Below, one piece after another: positions 36,173-45,136 of a stretch of DNA of 49,794 bases (positions are counted from its first letter, which is position 1; every line of letters starts with the position of its first letter). The stretch comes from an uncultured Clostridia bacterium. GTDB taxonomy: Bacteria > Bacillota > Clostridia > Oscillospirales > Oscillospiraceae. Position numbers and translations under genes: made by a program. The stretch is from assembly GCA_947176425.1 (NCBI GenBank), contig CAMWQV010000001.1:1-49794 (forward strand), written 5' to 3'. The notes beneath the pieces are model-generated. The model made no database searches and had not been told where the DNA came from. It saw only the letters and a program-made list of their open reading frames with translations.

Positions 36173-36835
36173 TCAATTCGGTATGGTGAGCACCTGCCCT
36201 GGATAGATCAGGTTGGGATTTTTCCCGATCACGTTCCGGTTGGCATCATAAATTTTTCTGTACTGCGCACCGCTGCCGTAGAATTTTTTTGCAATACCCC
36301 AAAGGCAATCTCCCTTTTTGACGGTGTAGGTTGTCTCGCTGGACGTGCCCCCTCCGCTGGTGTTGACTGCCGCCGGTGCTTGTGCAGGGGGCTTGCTGGC
36401 GCTGCTGGTGTTCTGATCTTCCCCTTTCAGGTATTCCAGCAGCTCCACCGATACTTCCACGACATACATATCCCCGACTTTATCAGTGTAATCTATCTTG
36501 GTTTCATGGGACTTTATGGTCCAGCGGTACTTTCCATATGCTTTCCCGCCAATCACCAGTCCCAACGCCTCACCGTTCCGCTCATAGTCAAAAATCTTGA
36601 CTACCTCTTTCAGCGGGTCAACGCCCAGTGCCGTTGTCAGAAGGATGTCAAACGAAAAGCGGTCCGGGTCCAGTCCGGTAAATTCGGTCAGCGCATGGGT
36701 GGCGTGCCGCTTATGGGTGGTATATTGAGCCGACCCGCTCCACTGCATATTTTTAGGGGTACGGAACACCTCACTGGATACGACAAATTGAATCCCATCG
36801 TCCGCGCTTTTCCCCAGGTATCCAATCAGCGCCAA
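36173..36835 (-). CDS. LysM-containing tail/baseplate protein
   Basis: C-terminal LysM '[50 protein letters not shown]'. Confidence 0.75.
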   Translation of the reverse strand: MALIGYLGKSADDGIQFVVSSEVFRTPKNMQWSGSAQYTTHKRHATHALTEFTGLDPDRFSFDILLTTALGVDPLKEVVKIFDYERNGEALGLVIGGKAYGKYRWTIKSHETKIDYTDKVGDMYVVEVSVELLEYLKGEDQNTSSASKPPAQAPAAVNTSGGGTSSETTYTVKKGDCLWGIAKKFYGSGAQYRKIYDANRNVIGKNPNLIYPGQVLTIPN

Positions 36836-37152
36836 GACGGTACACCTCCCAAAATCACCCCGTCCCCATTGAATATGGGGAAATACAGCACCAGTACCAG
36901 GTCATTGACCTTCGGCATATAGGGCTTGATAATCAAATCATGCTTGTGGCGCGCAAACGCCGCGTCCCCACTGCCGCCCGCTTCATACTCCGTACGCTGA
37001 GGCGTGCCATAACCTGGTATGCAGTCCTGCGTGATCAGCACCGGAAGCCAGTCCGACTCAATCTCCAGGGCGTCGAACCACACCTTTGCAATACGTTTGT
37101 CATTGTTTACGGCGGTCACTTTTCCTTCCCGCGCGATGTCCTCTATCTGCAT
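36826..37152 (-). CDS. baseplate spike/assembly protein V-like
   Basis: '[32 protein letters not shown]...[22 protein letters not shown]'. Confidence 0.6.
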   Translation of the reverse strand: MQIEDIAREGKVTAVNNDKRIAKVWFDALEIESDWLPVLITQDCIPGYGTPQRTEYEAGGSGDAAFARHKHDLIIKPYMPKVNDLVLVLYFPIFNGDGVILGGVPSWR

Positions 37153-38195
37153 CAGTAGTCCAGCACCTTCCGTATTTTGATTTGTGTGGTGTAGCCTCCG
37201 CTTCCTACCGTGTGCACAGCCTGTGTGACGATGTACTTTCCATCCCAGCCGCCCCAGCCCTTGAGCTGGACCGTAACGCCGGCCACAAGTCCAACGTCAC
37301 CCGGCAGTGTGAATACGGCGGTTTTCGCCAGTTTGTTGTGCAGGCGCAGATGTTTCTTCGCCAGCGTCTGCGCTTCCCCGACGCTCCCTACCTTAGCCGT
37401 GACCTCCAGGCATTGATCTCCGGAAACGCTGCTGTCCTCCGCCGTCCCTTCGATACACTTCCCTGTGTGCGGATCCATATAGCGGACGCGGCACTTTGCG
37501 TACTGCGTATCCGCTGATCCGGAGTGCAGCTTGTACTTGATGTACCCGCCCTTGGCTCCCTTCGCGATGGTGAGGACCGGCGGTTTCGCCTCGTATTCCG
37601 CCTGGTCGTACAGCACAAGTTTCCCGTCCGTAACCTTGATGGAGATACCGGCGTCCTGGCACAGCTTCCGCAGAAACGCAATGTCGCTCTGTCTGGTCTG
37701 CTCCACCCGGTCATAGGACGGGTTTGTTTTGGATTCATACAGACAGGTCATGCCGCCACCGGCCGCAATTTCCGACGCGATGCCGGACAGCTTACAGTTC
37801 TTCCACACCTTGGATTTCTTGGTCTGGCGCAGGTCAGAGGAAAACGCAAGGCTGGCGGAGCTGATCGTCACCGTGGCCGGCGGGCCGGAGGCGTCCACGC
37901 TGTCCAGCTCAAACGCCCCCGTTTTCAGCTTCCCCGCTTTCTTCCAGTTTTCCGGCTTGATCGTCGCGTTGATGGACAGCTTGCCTCCAGCGGCGGCTTC
38001 CACCGCCTCTGTCAGCCACTTTTCCTGCCACACCCCGTCCCGGTCCTGCACAACGATTTTCAGATCGTCGGCCAGGTCGTCCGTGTCGTCGGTGTAGACA
38101 AGGCTCAGGAGATAGGGACGGATATTCTCTGTAATATCCGTCCCGCCGAACATAAGGTCAACCGATGTCCGCCGGGCCAGCACTTTTTCTACCAT
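37152..38195 (-). CDS. phage late control D-family protein
   Basis: 'SLVYTDDTDDLADDLKIVVQDRDGVWQEKWL...QSDIAFLRKLCQDAGISIKVTDGKLVLYD'. Confidence 0.8.
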   Translation of the reverse strand: MVEKVLARRTSVDLMFGGTDITENIRPYLLSLVYTDDTDDLADDLKIVVQDRDGVWQEKWLTEAVEAAAGGKLSINATIKPENWKKAGKLKTGAFELDSVDASGPPATVTISSASLAFSSDLRQTKKSKVWKNCKLSGIASEIAAGGGMTCLYESKTNPSYDRVEQTRQSDIAFLRKLCQDAGISIKVTDGKLVLYDQAEYEAKPPVLTIAKGAKGGYIKYKLHSGSADTQYAKCRVRYMDPHTGKCIEGTAEDSSVSGDQCLEVTAKVGSVGEAQTLAKKHLRLHNKLAKTAVFTLPGDVGLVAGVTVQLKGWGGWDGKYIVTQAVHTVGSGGYTTQIKIRKVLDY

Positions 38196-38289
38196 ATTGC
38201 TACCTCTCAAAATATTTTACACAATTTTGTGTATACCTCTTGACTTTTGCGCAAAGTTGTGTATAATTAAAATTGTCAGGAGGAATCAT

Positions 38290-38502
38290 ATGAACCCACG
38301 AAAAGAAACAATCACGCTTTTAGGAGAACACGGATTCATTTTCGCAAGGCATGGAAGCAACCACGATATTTTTTTCAATCCAACAACAAAGGTCACAATT
38401 CCTGTAAAACGGCATGACTTTGACGAGGACGATATGCGGTACATCCTGAAAGAAGCAAAAATCAACCACAGAAAGACTGGCAAGCGGAAGGGCGGCAAAT
38501 AG
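38290..38502 (+). CDS. hicA: HicA-family toxin, system 2
   Basis: 'LLGEHGFIFARHGSNHDIFFNPTTKVTIPVKRHDFDEDDMRYILKEAKI'; promoter TTGACT-16-TATAAT with TTGTGTATA repeats. Confidence 0.85.
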   Translation: MNPRKETITLLGEHGFIFARHGSNHDIFFNPTTKVTIPVKRHDFDEDDMRYILKEAKINHRKTGKRKGGK

Positions 38503-38537
38503 CCCTTCCGCCCCAATAAGAACAAGGAGGTCACCCT

Positions 38538-38924
38538 ATGCGCTATACCTATACTGCAGTAATTACCCAAGAGGACAGCAAATACTATGCCCGTGTCCCT
38601 GACGTCGCTGGCTGTGTTACCACTGGACACAGCATCGAGGACGCTGTACTCCAAATTACAGATGCTTTGAGTGGATGCCTTGTTGTCTGGGAGGACGCAG
38701 GGCTCTCCATCCCGGAGGCAACTCCGCAATCCGGCATTTCTCACGGTGCAAAAGATATTTTGACACTGGTAAGCGTTGATACCATTGCCTACCGGGCACA
38801 GACGGATACCCGTGCGGTGCGGAAAAATGTTTCAATTCCCGCCTGGATGGCGGCTATGGCTGAGCGGCGCGGAATCAACTGCTCCAAAGTTCTGCAAGAC
38901 GCTCTTGCACAACAGCTCTCCTGA
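38538..38924 (+). CDS. hicB: HicB-family antitoxin, system 2
   Basis: 'YTAVITQEDSKYYARVPDVAGCVTTGHSIEDAVLQITDALSGCL...VSIPAWMAAMAERRGINCSKVLQDAL'. Confidence 0.85.
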   Translation: MRYTYTAVITQEDSKYYARVPDVAGCVTTGHSIEDAVLQITDALSGCLVVWEDAGLSIPEATPQSGISHGAKDILTLVSVDTIAYRAQTDTRAVRKNVSIPAWMAAMAERRGINCSKVLQDALAQQLS

Positions 38925-38956
38925 TAAACCGCCCCGATTTGCCGGGGCGGCTTTTT

Positions 38957-39163
38957 CTACCGCTTCCATGGGGGGAGATTCCAACTGGCCTGCTCTGTGA
39001 TTTCTGGCAGACGCAGCGTGATCCCCGCCCGAAAAATGAGCGTTCCAGCGTATTCCAGGTTTGCACTGATCAGCTGGTCGGTATAGCTAGTGCTGCCCAG
39101 CTGCTTATGCGCGATCATGTCCCAGGTATCGCCCTGAGTGGTTTTATAGGTCGATGCTGCCAT
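38957..39163 (-). CDS. tail protein X (LysM-like)
   Basis: 'YKTTQGDTWDMIAHKQLGSTSYTDQLISANLEYAGTLIFRAGITLRLPEI'. Confidence 0.8.
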   Translation of the reverse strand: MAASTYKTTQGDTWDMIAHKQLGSTSYTDQLISANLEYAGTLIFRAGITLRLPEITEQASWNLPPWKR

Positions 39164-39175
39164 CATCCGGTCCCC

Positions 39176-42100
39176 CTATACCAAAGCGCGCCGCATTGCA
39201 TCGGCATCCCTGTCCTCCAGGACATCCACGACCCGATCCACAATATCGTCCGCGAACTCCCGCAGGTCCTGAACCGTTTCCTGGGTGGCGCTGCCCCCGA
39301 TCTGGAACGTCACCTGAACAGGACCGGCGGCAACCCGGGAGCCCCCGCCAGCGGCCAGCTTTGCGGAAACCGCAGGCTCCGCTTTGGCTTGCAGCGCGGA
39401 TGTCTGTGCAGCATTCAGCACCTTCTCGCCGCCATTGAAGAACATCAGTTCCGGACCGTTCTCGCCCACCATGGCCCAGCCGGGCTGCGCGTCCTCCGTC
39501 CCGCTGGCATAGCCGCGGCGGGGACGGTTTTTGTCCAGTACGCGATTGCTGTAGGACACAGGTCCCATGGAATTGAATGCAGCGAGAGCAATCGTTTGAT
39601 AGCCAGACTGCACCTGGGGCAACATATCGTTCACTGCGTTGATATAGCCCTGAATGGTGGCTCGTCCCGCTTCTATGGCCTCGTCGCTCAGGTCCATGGC
39701 CTCAATGTCTGCGGCAAGCTCCTGCTGCAGCTCGTCCATTTGGTTGGAGAAATCTGTTTTCAGGTCCGCTATGCTCTGAGAGGCATCCGATTGAGCCTGC
39801 TGCAGCTCCTGCCAGTTTTCCACCATGGCCGCAAGGTCTTTATCGCTGGCGCTGGCCATACCCGCAATCGCGTTTACGCTGTCCGTACTCCCATCGGCAA
39901 AGCTGGCAATCACATCGCCTAGACCTTCAATATCAGCTGTCCGCTCCCGCAGGGATTCCAGATTTTGATTGTAGTTGTCCCAATAGGTGATCTGGCTCTC
40001 CAAGGCGCTGTTGATGCTCCCGGCACTGGTAGCAACCACCTTGTCCGCTTCATCCCAAAGGGCATACTGCCCCTGAATGGATTCCAGGGCCGCATTGTAG
40101 GCATCGTTATAGGCCTCTGCAAGCCCTGCTATCCGCTCGGCGGTCGTTTCAATGACCCCTTGCAGCTCCTGGGTCTGCCGGGCGGCCTCGGCCTCCGCTT
40201 CGGTCTGCGCCCCGGTCACGCCGGTGAGGCGTTCATACGCTTCCTGGGTGTCATTCAGCACTGCTTCCGCTTCCGCAAGCGCCTCGTTATCCTTTTCTAC
40301 GGCCTCGGTGTAAGTCCTGACCGCATCAACAGCGTCAAGCATTTCGCTGTTGTAGCCAAGTAGGGCGTCCTGCAGCTGGTAATACTCCGCCTGCTCCTCA
40401 TTGGTCAAAGCAGCGCCTTTGCTTTCCAGCTCGTTCATCCGCGCCAGGCCGGCCTCTCTGGCCTTCTCTATTTTTTCCAGCTTGATTTCGGCCTCAGTGA
40501 GCTTGAGGGAGTTGGCGGCTGATTCCGTCATGACCTCGTTGTACTGGCCCATCACGCCATTCATGTACTCCTGGTACGCCTGCGCTTCGGACTTCTTTTT
40601 CCATGCCTCGGTCTGGCTGCGCAGGGCCTCGGTGCCGCCCTCAATCGCGCCGGTTTCCAGGTTCACATATTCGGTCAGCTCCGGCAGAGCATTGCAGAGC
40701 AGAGACAGCGTATTGAGGTAGGCGCGGCTGTGCTCATCGGAGGCGTCGGTCCCCTCGCCCAGCTCCTCCAGCTTGGCGATATAGGTTTCCGCCGCCTGTG
40801 CCACGGCAAGGGTCTGGTTTGCTGTCTGATTATAGGCGGCGCCAGCATCGTCCATGGCGTCCTTCATGTCACGGGTGGCCTCTGTCAGCTCTTTCACAGC
40901 GGGCCCGCCGTCATTGGCGGCAGTGACCAGCCCCACCACTGCGGCGGTCAGGCCCGCCACAGCGGCGGCTCCGCCCAGGATCGCGCCCGCCGGTCCGGTG
41001 AACAGCGCCGCAACATTAAGGGCTTGAAATACCTTCATGGCGGCGCTTGCCCCAGTGATGGCTACCGTGGCGGCCCCCATTGCTCCGGTAAAGGTCATCA
41101 CACCTTTGACCAAAGCAGGATGCTCCTGCACAAATTCGTTGACCCAAGTGAGTACATCGGTGCCGATCTCAGCCGCCCTGCGCAGTTCCGGATTGAACTC
41201 CTCCCCGATGGTGGTTCTCAGCGCATCCCAGGCGGAGTTCATCAGGGTCAGCTGGCCGTTCAGATTGTCCAGCTTGACCGCCGCCATGCGCTGGGCCGCG
41301 CCGGTGCAATTGTCAATGCTGAGGGCCAGGGAAGAAAAATCCTCCTCAGTGGCATTGAGAATAGCCAGCAGGCCGTTGTATCCGCGCTGCCCCGCCAGGG
41401 CCATGGCGTTGTTCACCCGTTCGGCCTCGGTCATCTCCATGAACACGTCCCGCAGCTCCTCTATGGTTTCCATGAAGTTCTTCATAGTACCATCCGCTTT
41501 GATCGCTGTGAAATCATATTCACCAAAGGCCGCGCCGGTCAGGGTGACACCCTCCAGCAGGCCGTTGAAGGTGTTCTTCAATGCCGTGCCGGCGATGCTG
41601 CCCTTAACACCGGCATTGGCCATGAGGCCCACAGCCACGGCTACATCTTCGATGTTGTAGCCCAAAGCTCCGGCGATGCTGGCCGATTGCTTGAACGTCT
41701 CGCCCATAATGCTGACGTTGGTATTGGAGTTGGTAGCCGCCGCCGCCAAAACATCCGCAAAATGAGCTGTATCCGACGCAGCCAGGCCAAAGGCGGTCAA
41801 GTTGTCGGTGACGATATCACTGACCATCGCCAGGTCTTCACCGGAGGCCGCAGCGAGCTGGATCACACCGTCCATGCCGGACATCATCTGCTGTGCATTC
41901 CAGCCGGCCATTGCCATATACCCCATGGCGTCGGCGCTCTCTTTGGCGGTAAACTTGGTAGTTGCGCCCAGCTCCTTGGCCTCCGCCGTCAGAGCCGCCA
42001 TCTCCTGAGCATTGGCTTGAGACAGCGCCTCCACGGTGGACATGGCTTCCTCAAAGTCGCCAGCGACTCCGACGCACTCCAGAAAGGCGTCCGTGATCTC

Positions 42101-42676
42101 CTTCAGCGCCATCGCCACGCCGGCGGTGGCGACAGCCTGTCCCGCTGCCTCGAAGGCTTGAACGGTCTGTTCTCCGAAGCTGGCGGCACCCTGGGCCGCC
42201 CGGTCCTGCTCCTCCTGGAGCTCCTTGATTCTGGCGGTCAGTTCTTGGTCCTTCTGGGCCAAATTCGCCGTGTCCACCCCGGCCTCTTTCAGTTTCGCGC
42301 CGGTGGTCTGGAGCTTTTGGTTCTGCCGTTCCAGGGCCGTTTCGGTGTCCTTGATACGCTGTTCCAGCTTAACCTTTTCCCGTTCCAGTCCGGCAATTGT
42401 GGCAGCATCATGTTCTTCAGCATTCCGCGCTGCCTTGATCTGCTCAATCAGAAGCGCTTCCTGCTGTCTCAGGTTGTCCAGCTTAGCTGTGGTATTTTGG
42501 ACTGCCGCCTGTTGCTTCTGGAAAGAGCTGATATCGCCCTGGAGCCGGTGAAGGTCCTGAATCTCTTTGCCCAGACGGGAGAACTCCGCCTGGGCCTTGG
42601 AGAAGGTTCCGCTGAAACCGCCGTTCATTCTGGCGTTTAAGGCAAACAACATCTCATAGGTTTTCGCGGTAGCCAT
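39176..42676 (-). CDS. tail tape measure protein (TP901-type)
   Basis: 1166 aa; coiled N-terminus; 'ELGATTKFTAKESADAMGYMAMAGWNAQQMMSGMDGVIQLAAASGEDLAMVSDIVTDNLTAFGL'. Confidence 0.92.
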   Translation of the reverse strand: MATAKTYEMLFALNARMNGGFSGTFSKAQAEFSRLGKEIQDLHRLQGDISSFQKQQAAVQNTTAKLDNLRQQEALLIEQIKAARNAEEHDAATIAGLEREKVKLEQRIKDTETALERQNQKLQTTGAKLKEAGVDTANLAQKDQELTARIKELQEEQDRAAQGAASFGEQTVQAFEAAGQAVATAGVAMALKEITDAFLECVGVAGDFEEAMSTVEALSQANAQEMAALTAEAKELGATTKFTAKESADAMGYMAMAGWNAQQMMSGMDGVIQLAAASGEDLAMVSDIVTDNLTAFGLAASDTAHFADVLAAAATNSNTNVSIMGETFKQSASIAGALGYNIEDVAVAVGLMANAGVKGSIAGTALKNTFNGLLEGVTLTGAAFGEYDFTAIKADGTMKNFMETIEELRDVFMEMTEAERVNNAMALAGQRGYNGLLAILNATEEDFSSLALSIDNCTGAAQRMAAVKLDNLNGQLTLMNSAWDALRTTIGEEFNPELRRAAEIGTDVLTWVNEFVQEHPALVKGVMTFTGAMGAATVAITGASAAMKVFQALNVAALFTGPAGAILGGAAAVAGLTAAVVGLVTAANDGGPAVKELTEATRDMKDAMDDAGAAYNQTANQTLAVAQAAETYIAKLEELGEGTDASDEHSRAYLNTLSLLCNALPELTEYVNLETGAIEGGTEALRSQTEAWKKKSEAQAYQEYMNGVMGQYNEVMTESAANSLKLTEAEIKLEKIEKAREAGLARMNELESKGAALTNEEQAEYYQLQDALLGYNSEMLDAVDAVRTYTEAVEKDNEALAEAEAVLNDTQEAYERLTGVTGAQTEAEAEAARQTQELQGVIETTAERIAGLAEAYNDAYNAALESIQGQYALWDEADKVVATSAGSINSALESQITYWDNYNQNLESLRERTADIEGLGDVIASFADGSTDSVNAIAGMASASDKDLAAMVENWQELQQAQSDASQSIADLKTDFSNQMDELQQELAADIEAMDLSDEAIEAGRATIQGYINAVNDMLPQVQSGYQTIALAAFNSMGPVSYSNRVLDKNRPRRGYASGTEDAQPGWAMVGENGPELMFFNGGEKVLNAAQTSALQAKAEPAVSAKLAAGGGSRVAAGPVQVTFQIGGSATQETVQDLREFADDIVDRVVDVLEDRDADAMRRALV

Positions 42677-42738
42677 AAAACACCCCCCTCCTGGAATAGA
42701 AAACGGCCCAAGGCATTTTGGCCTTGAACCGTTTCAAA

Positions 42739-43257
42739 TTATTGCTTTTTCTTCTTGTCTGTAAAAACTTTTTTGCTATTCTCTGACCGTGTAATCCATC
42801 GGCAGTTATCAGGAGAGTAGCCCTTGTCATTGTCAATGCGGTCAATCGTCAGGTCATCGCGGTAACCGTTTGCAAGTGCCCATTTTCGGAATGCTTCATA
42901 GCTTTTTTCCCATTCAGCACATACAAAAATTCCACGTCCACCATACCGATTGTAGCGTTTATTTGACGGGTACTTACACCGTGCTCTCATGTCGTTATAA
43001 ATTCGATACAATCGGCTTGTTCTGGAATCCCCATGTGTGCGCCGGGAGGCAGGTAAGGTATTTTTTCTGACGCATCCGCAATTTGTAGAGTTGCCAGACC
43101 GAAGATTTTTGCCCAAAACTAAAGCAGTATTTCCACAGTCGCATCGACAAAGCCATTTAGTGTCTCTACTTCCGCATGGAGCAATGTACACTGAATCTAC
43201 ACCCATCACCACCAGCCTCCCGAACCGCTGGCCCGTCAGGTCAATCAGTTTGCCCAT
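42739..43257 (-). CDS. HNH/homing-type endonuclease-like protein with N-terminal zinc knuckle
   Basis: 'LTGQRFGRLVVMG...WLCRCDCGN...NCGCVR...RIYNDMRARCKYPSNKRYNRYGGRGIFVCAEW...LTIDRIDNDKGYSPDNCRW'. Confidence 0.65.
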   Translation of the reverse strand: MGKLIDLTGQRFGRLVVMGVDSVYIAPCGSRDTKWLCRCDCGNTALVLGKNLRSGNSTNCGCVRKNTLPASRRTHGDSRTSRLYRIYNDMRARCKYPSNKRYNRYGGRGIFVCAEWEKSYEAFRKWALANGYRDDLTIDRIDNDKGYSPDNCRWITRSENSKKVFTDKKKKQ

Positions 43258-43644
43258 ATCTCGCCCCCGCTAAGGTCTCCTTCCCATATTTGCGGATAAG
43301 GTCATGGGTAAATAGAGCAACAGCAAAGTAGTTTGCCTCTGATTCTGCAAAATCGGGATATTGGTCATAGACCGACTGCCGATAGTCTAGATGGCCGAGC
43401 AGAATATGGCCAAGTTCATGGGCGATAGTAAATCGGGTCTCTTCCGTCCGGCACCCGTCCCTGAAAAGAATCACATAGGTTCCGTCCGTTGCTTTGAAAG
43501 TGATTCCCGGTGTTCTACTCAAATCGAGCCCAATCTTTTTGCCGCTTTTGGGGAACTCGCATAAGAGGAGACTCGGATGCCGTAGTCCTCACAGATTTTA
43601 TTGAAATCGATTTTCCCGAAAAGATCTTTTTTGCCATCAACCAT
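43241..43644 (-). pseudogene. ImmA/IrrE-family protein requiring a -1 frame change
   Basis: ORF from 43522 contains 'TRFTIAHELGHILLGH'; in-frame start MVDGKKDLFGKIDFNKICEDYGIRVSSYAS at 43644 runs to a TGA, and frame changes at CCCAAAA. Confidence 0.6.
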
Positions 43645-43867
43645 ATGTAATCCCTCCATTCATATCACGATACTTAGGCCCGACGCTGCCGATATGCTTT
43701 TTTTGTTTGGCTCTGCGCTCTTTGAGCCATGCTTGGTAGCGCTCCTCTGCTCCCGGCATCGAAAAGACCTGTTCGGTCAGTGCCAGCGCGCCTTTCGCAA
43801 GTTCAATGCGCCGAAAATCTGGGATAGACGCGACATCAATGCTCAGCGTGGGATTTTTATTTTTCAT
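43637..43867 (-). CDS. small hypothetical protein coupled to the ImmA-like gene
   Basis: Stop overlaps the start of the downstream ImmA-like frame (ATATGGTTGA). Confidence 0.5.
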   Translation of the reverse strand: MKNKNPTLSIDVASIPDFRRIELAKGALALTEQVFSMPGAEERYQAWLKERRAKQKKHIGSVGPKYRDMNGGITYG

Positions 43868-43876
43868 GAAACCTCC

Positions 43877-43978
43877 TTGAAAATTCCCGGGAGGTCTGAT
43901 AGAATGGATTTATCAAACCTCCCTGGTTTGGTGTAATAGGGTGTTGGTGTGGTTTGCAAGGCCGCCAACACTCTATTT
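43877..43978 (+). ncRNA. putative small plus-strand RNA unit, family copy B
   Basis: TTGAAA-17-TAGAAT, hairpin 43886-43926, terminator-like GTGTTGG...CCAACAC then T-rich tract. Confidence 0.4.
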
Positions 43979-44056
43979 TTATTCTGCTGTTAAGGTACAT
44001 ATATGTAAAGGGGCGGACTGTTTTCCCCGAACCGTGTGGGTGGCCCACGGTCATTA

Positions 44057-44161
44057 TTGTACACCGTTTAGTTTACTATGTCCATTGTCAGATACACCAA
44101 ATAGTGTACTTTCTTTTCGTTTATTTTGTACATTGATTAGTTTACTATTTTCCCCTATAAT
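44057..44161 (+). promoter_or_regulatory. promoter/operator of the XRE-GIY-YIG operon
   Basis: TTGATT-17-TATAAT (44133-44161); direct repeats TTGTACAnnGnTTAGTTTACTAT at 44057 and 44126. Confidence 0.6.
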
Positions 44162-44190
44162 ACAATCTATCAAAAGAAGAAGGTGGTTAC

Positions 44191-44427
44191 ATGTCTGCGT
44201 CCTCAGCAATTCGTCAGCGGTTAAGGGATATCAATATGTCACAAACACAATTAGCAGAGGCTCTAGGAACCAATAAGCAAAATTTAGGAAATAAATTGAG
44301 AAGAGACAATTTTTCTGCCCAAGAATTGGCAAGTATTTGCAAAATTATCGGCCTAAAGTTGACTATGATTGAAAGTGAACCGGGGAAATACGTTATTGAA
44401 TATGACAGCTCCAACGGGGGAGATTGA
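44191..44427 (+). CDS. XRE-like HTH regulator
   Basis: 'IRQRLRDINMSQTQLAEALGTNKQNLGNKLRRDNFSAQELASICKIIGLKLTMI'. Confidence 0.75.
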   Translation: MSASSAIRQRLRDINMSQTQLAEALGTNKQNLGNKLRRDNFSAQELASICKIIGLKLTMIESEPGKYVIEYDSSNGGD

Positions 44428-44429
44428 TT

Positions 44430-44933
44430 ATGGAGCGAGTCTACATTTTCGATTTCGGTGACAAAATCAAGGCTGGATATTCAACCAATGTACAAAAACG
44501 ACTCAGAACAATTGAACTTTCATCGGGTGTCAAAGCCAAACAGATATACAGTGTTGCGGCGGGGCGAAAAAAAGAAAAACTGTTGCATAGTTGGCTTGAT
44601 AACCGCTTGGAGGGAGAATTTTTTGCCTTTCCATTTACAGATGCAAAAGAGCTTTTAGACAAGATTGCCAACGGAGAAATCACAGATCCGCCAAATCAAC
44701 CAGTATTTCCCATAAAGCAAGGACATATGTCATACCAAAAACTTTTCTCTCTAATGGCAGAAAAAGGGATTAAAAAGTACGACCTTCGCAAAATGGGGAT
44801 ATCGCCAACCATTGTTGACCGCCTAGTAAAAAACAGCGATGTGAACACATCAACAATCATGCGGTTGTGTGAAATCCTTGATTGCCAACCAGGAGACATC
44901 ATGGAATATGTGGAGGACGAAGCGGGGAATTGA
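44430..44933 (+). CDS. GIY-YIG (T5orf172/Mug113-like) domain fused to C-terminal XRE-type HTH
   Basis: 'RVYIFDFGDKIKAGYSTNVQKRLRTIE...EKLLHSWLDNRLEGEFFAF' then 'MAEKGIKKYDLRKMGISPTIVDRLVKNSDVNTSTIMRLCEILDCQPGDIMEY'. Confidence 0.65.
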   Translation: MERVYIFDFGDKIKAGYSTNVQKRLRTIELSSGVKAKQIYSVAAGRKKEKLLHSWLDNRLEGEFFAFPFTDAKELLDKIANGEITDPPNQPVFPIKQGHMSYQKLFSLMAEKGIKKYDLRKMGISPTIVDRLVKNSDVNTSTIMRLCEILDCQPGDIMEYVEDEAGN

Positions 44934-44947
44934 TTCCCCGCTTTCGC

Positions 44948-45136
44948 TTATTTACTAGCGGCCTCCTTCTCCTCAGCTACCACGATGTTATTGGCCTTGA
45001 TCCACTGGCGCAGTTTCCAAAGCGGAAGTGTCAGCCAAAATGGTATTGGAGTGTTGTTGTTCCGCGCCAGGATTATGCACTGTTTCTGGAGCCATAACCC
45101 TCCGTCGCCGGTTACGACCCCGACCGCAGCAAAAAA
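44948..45136 (-). CDS. -1 frameshift extension of tail assembly chaperone
   Basis: Slippery T TTT TTG (45130-45136, minus strand); -1 frame open to TAA at 44948: AAVGVVTGDGGLWLQKQCIILARNNNTPIPFWLTLPLWKLRQWIKANNIVVAEEKEAASK. Confidence 0.7.
   Translation of the reverse strand, partial: FFAAVGVVTGDGGLWLQKQCIILARNNNTPIPFWLTLPLWKLRQWIKANNIVVAEEKEAASK

Noticed and set aside
40730-42640. Plus-strand ORF of 636 aa opposite the tape measure gene
   Set aside because: Mirror frame of a highly supported tape measure CDS; no independent evidence of coding.
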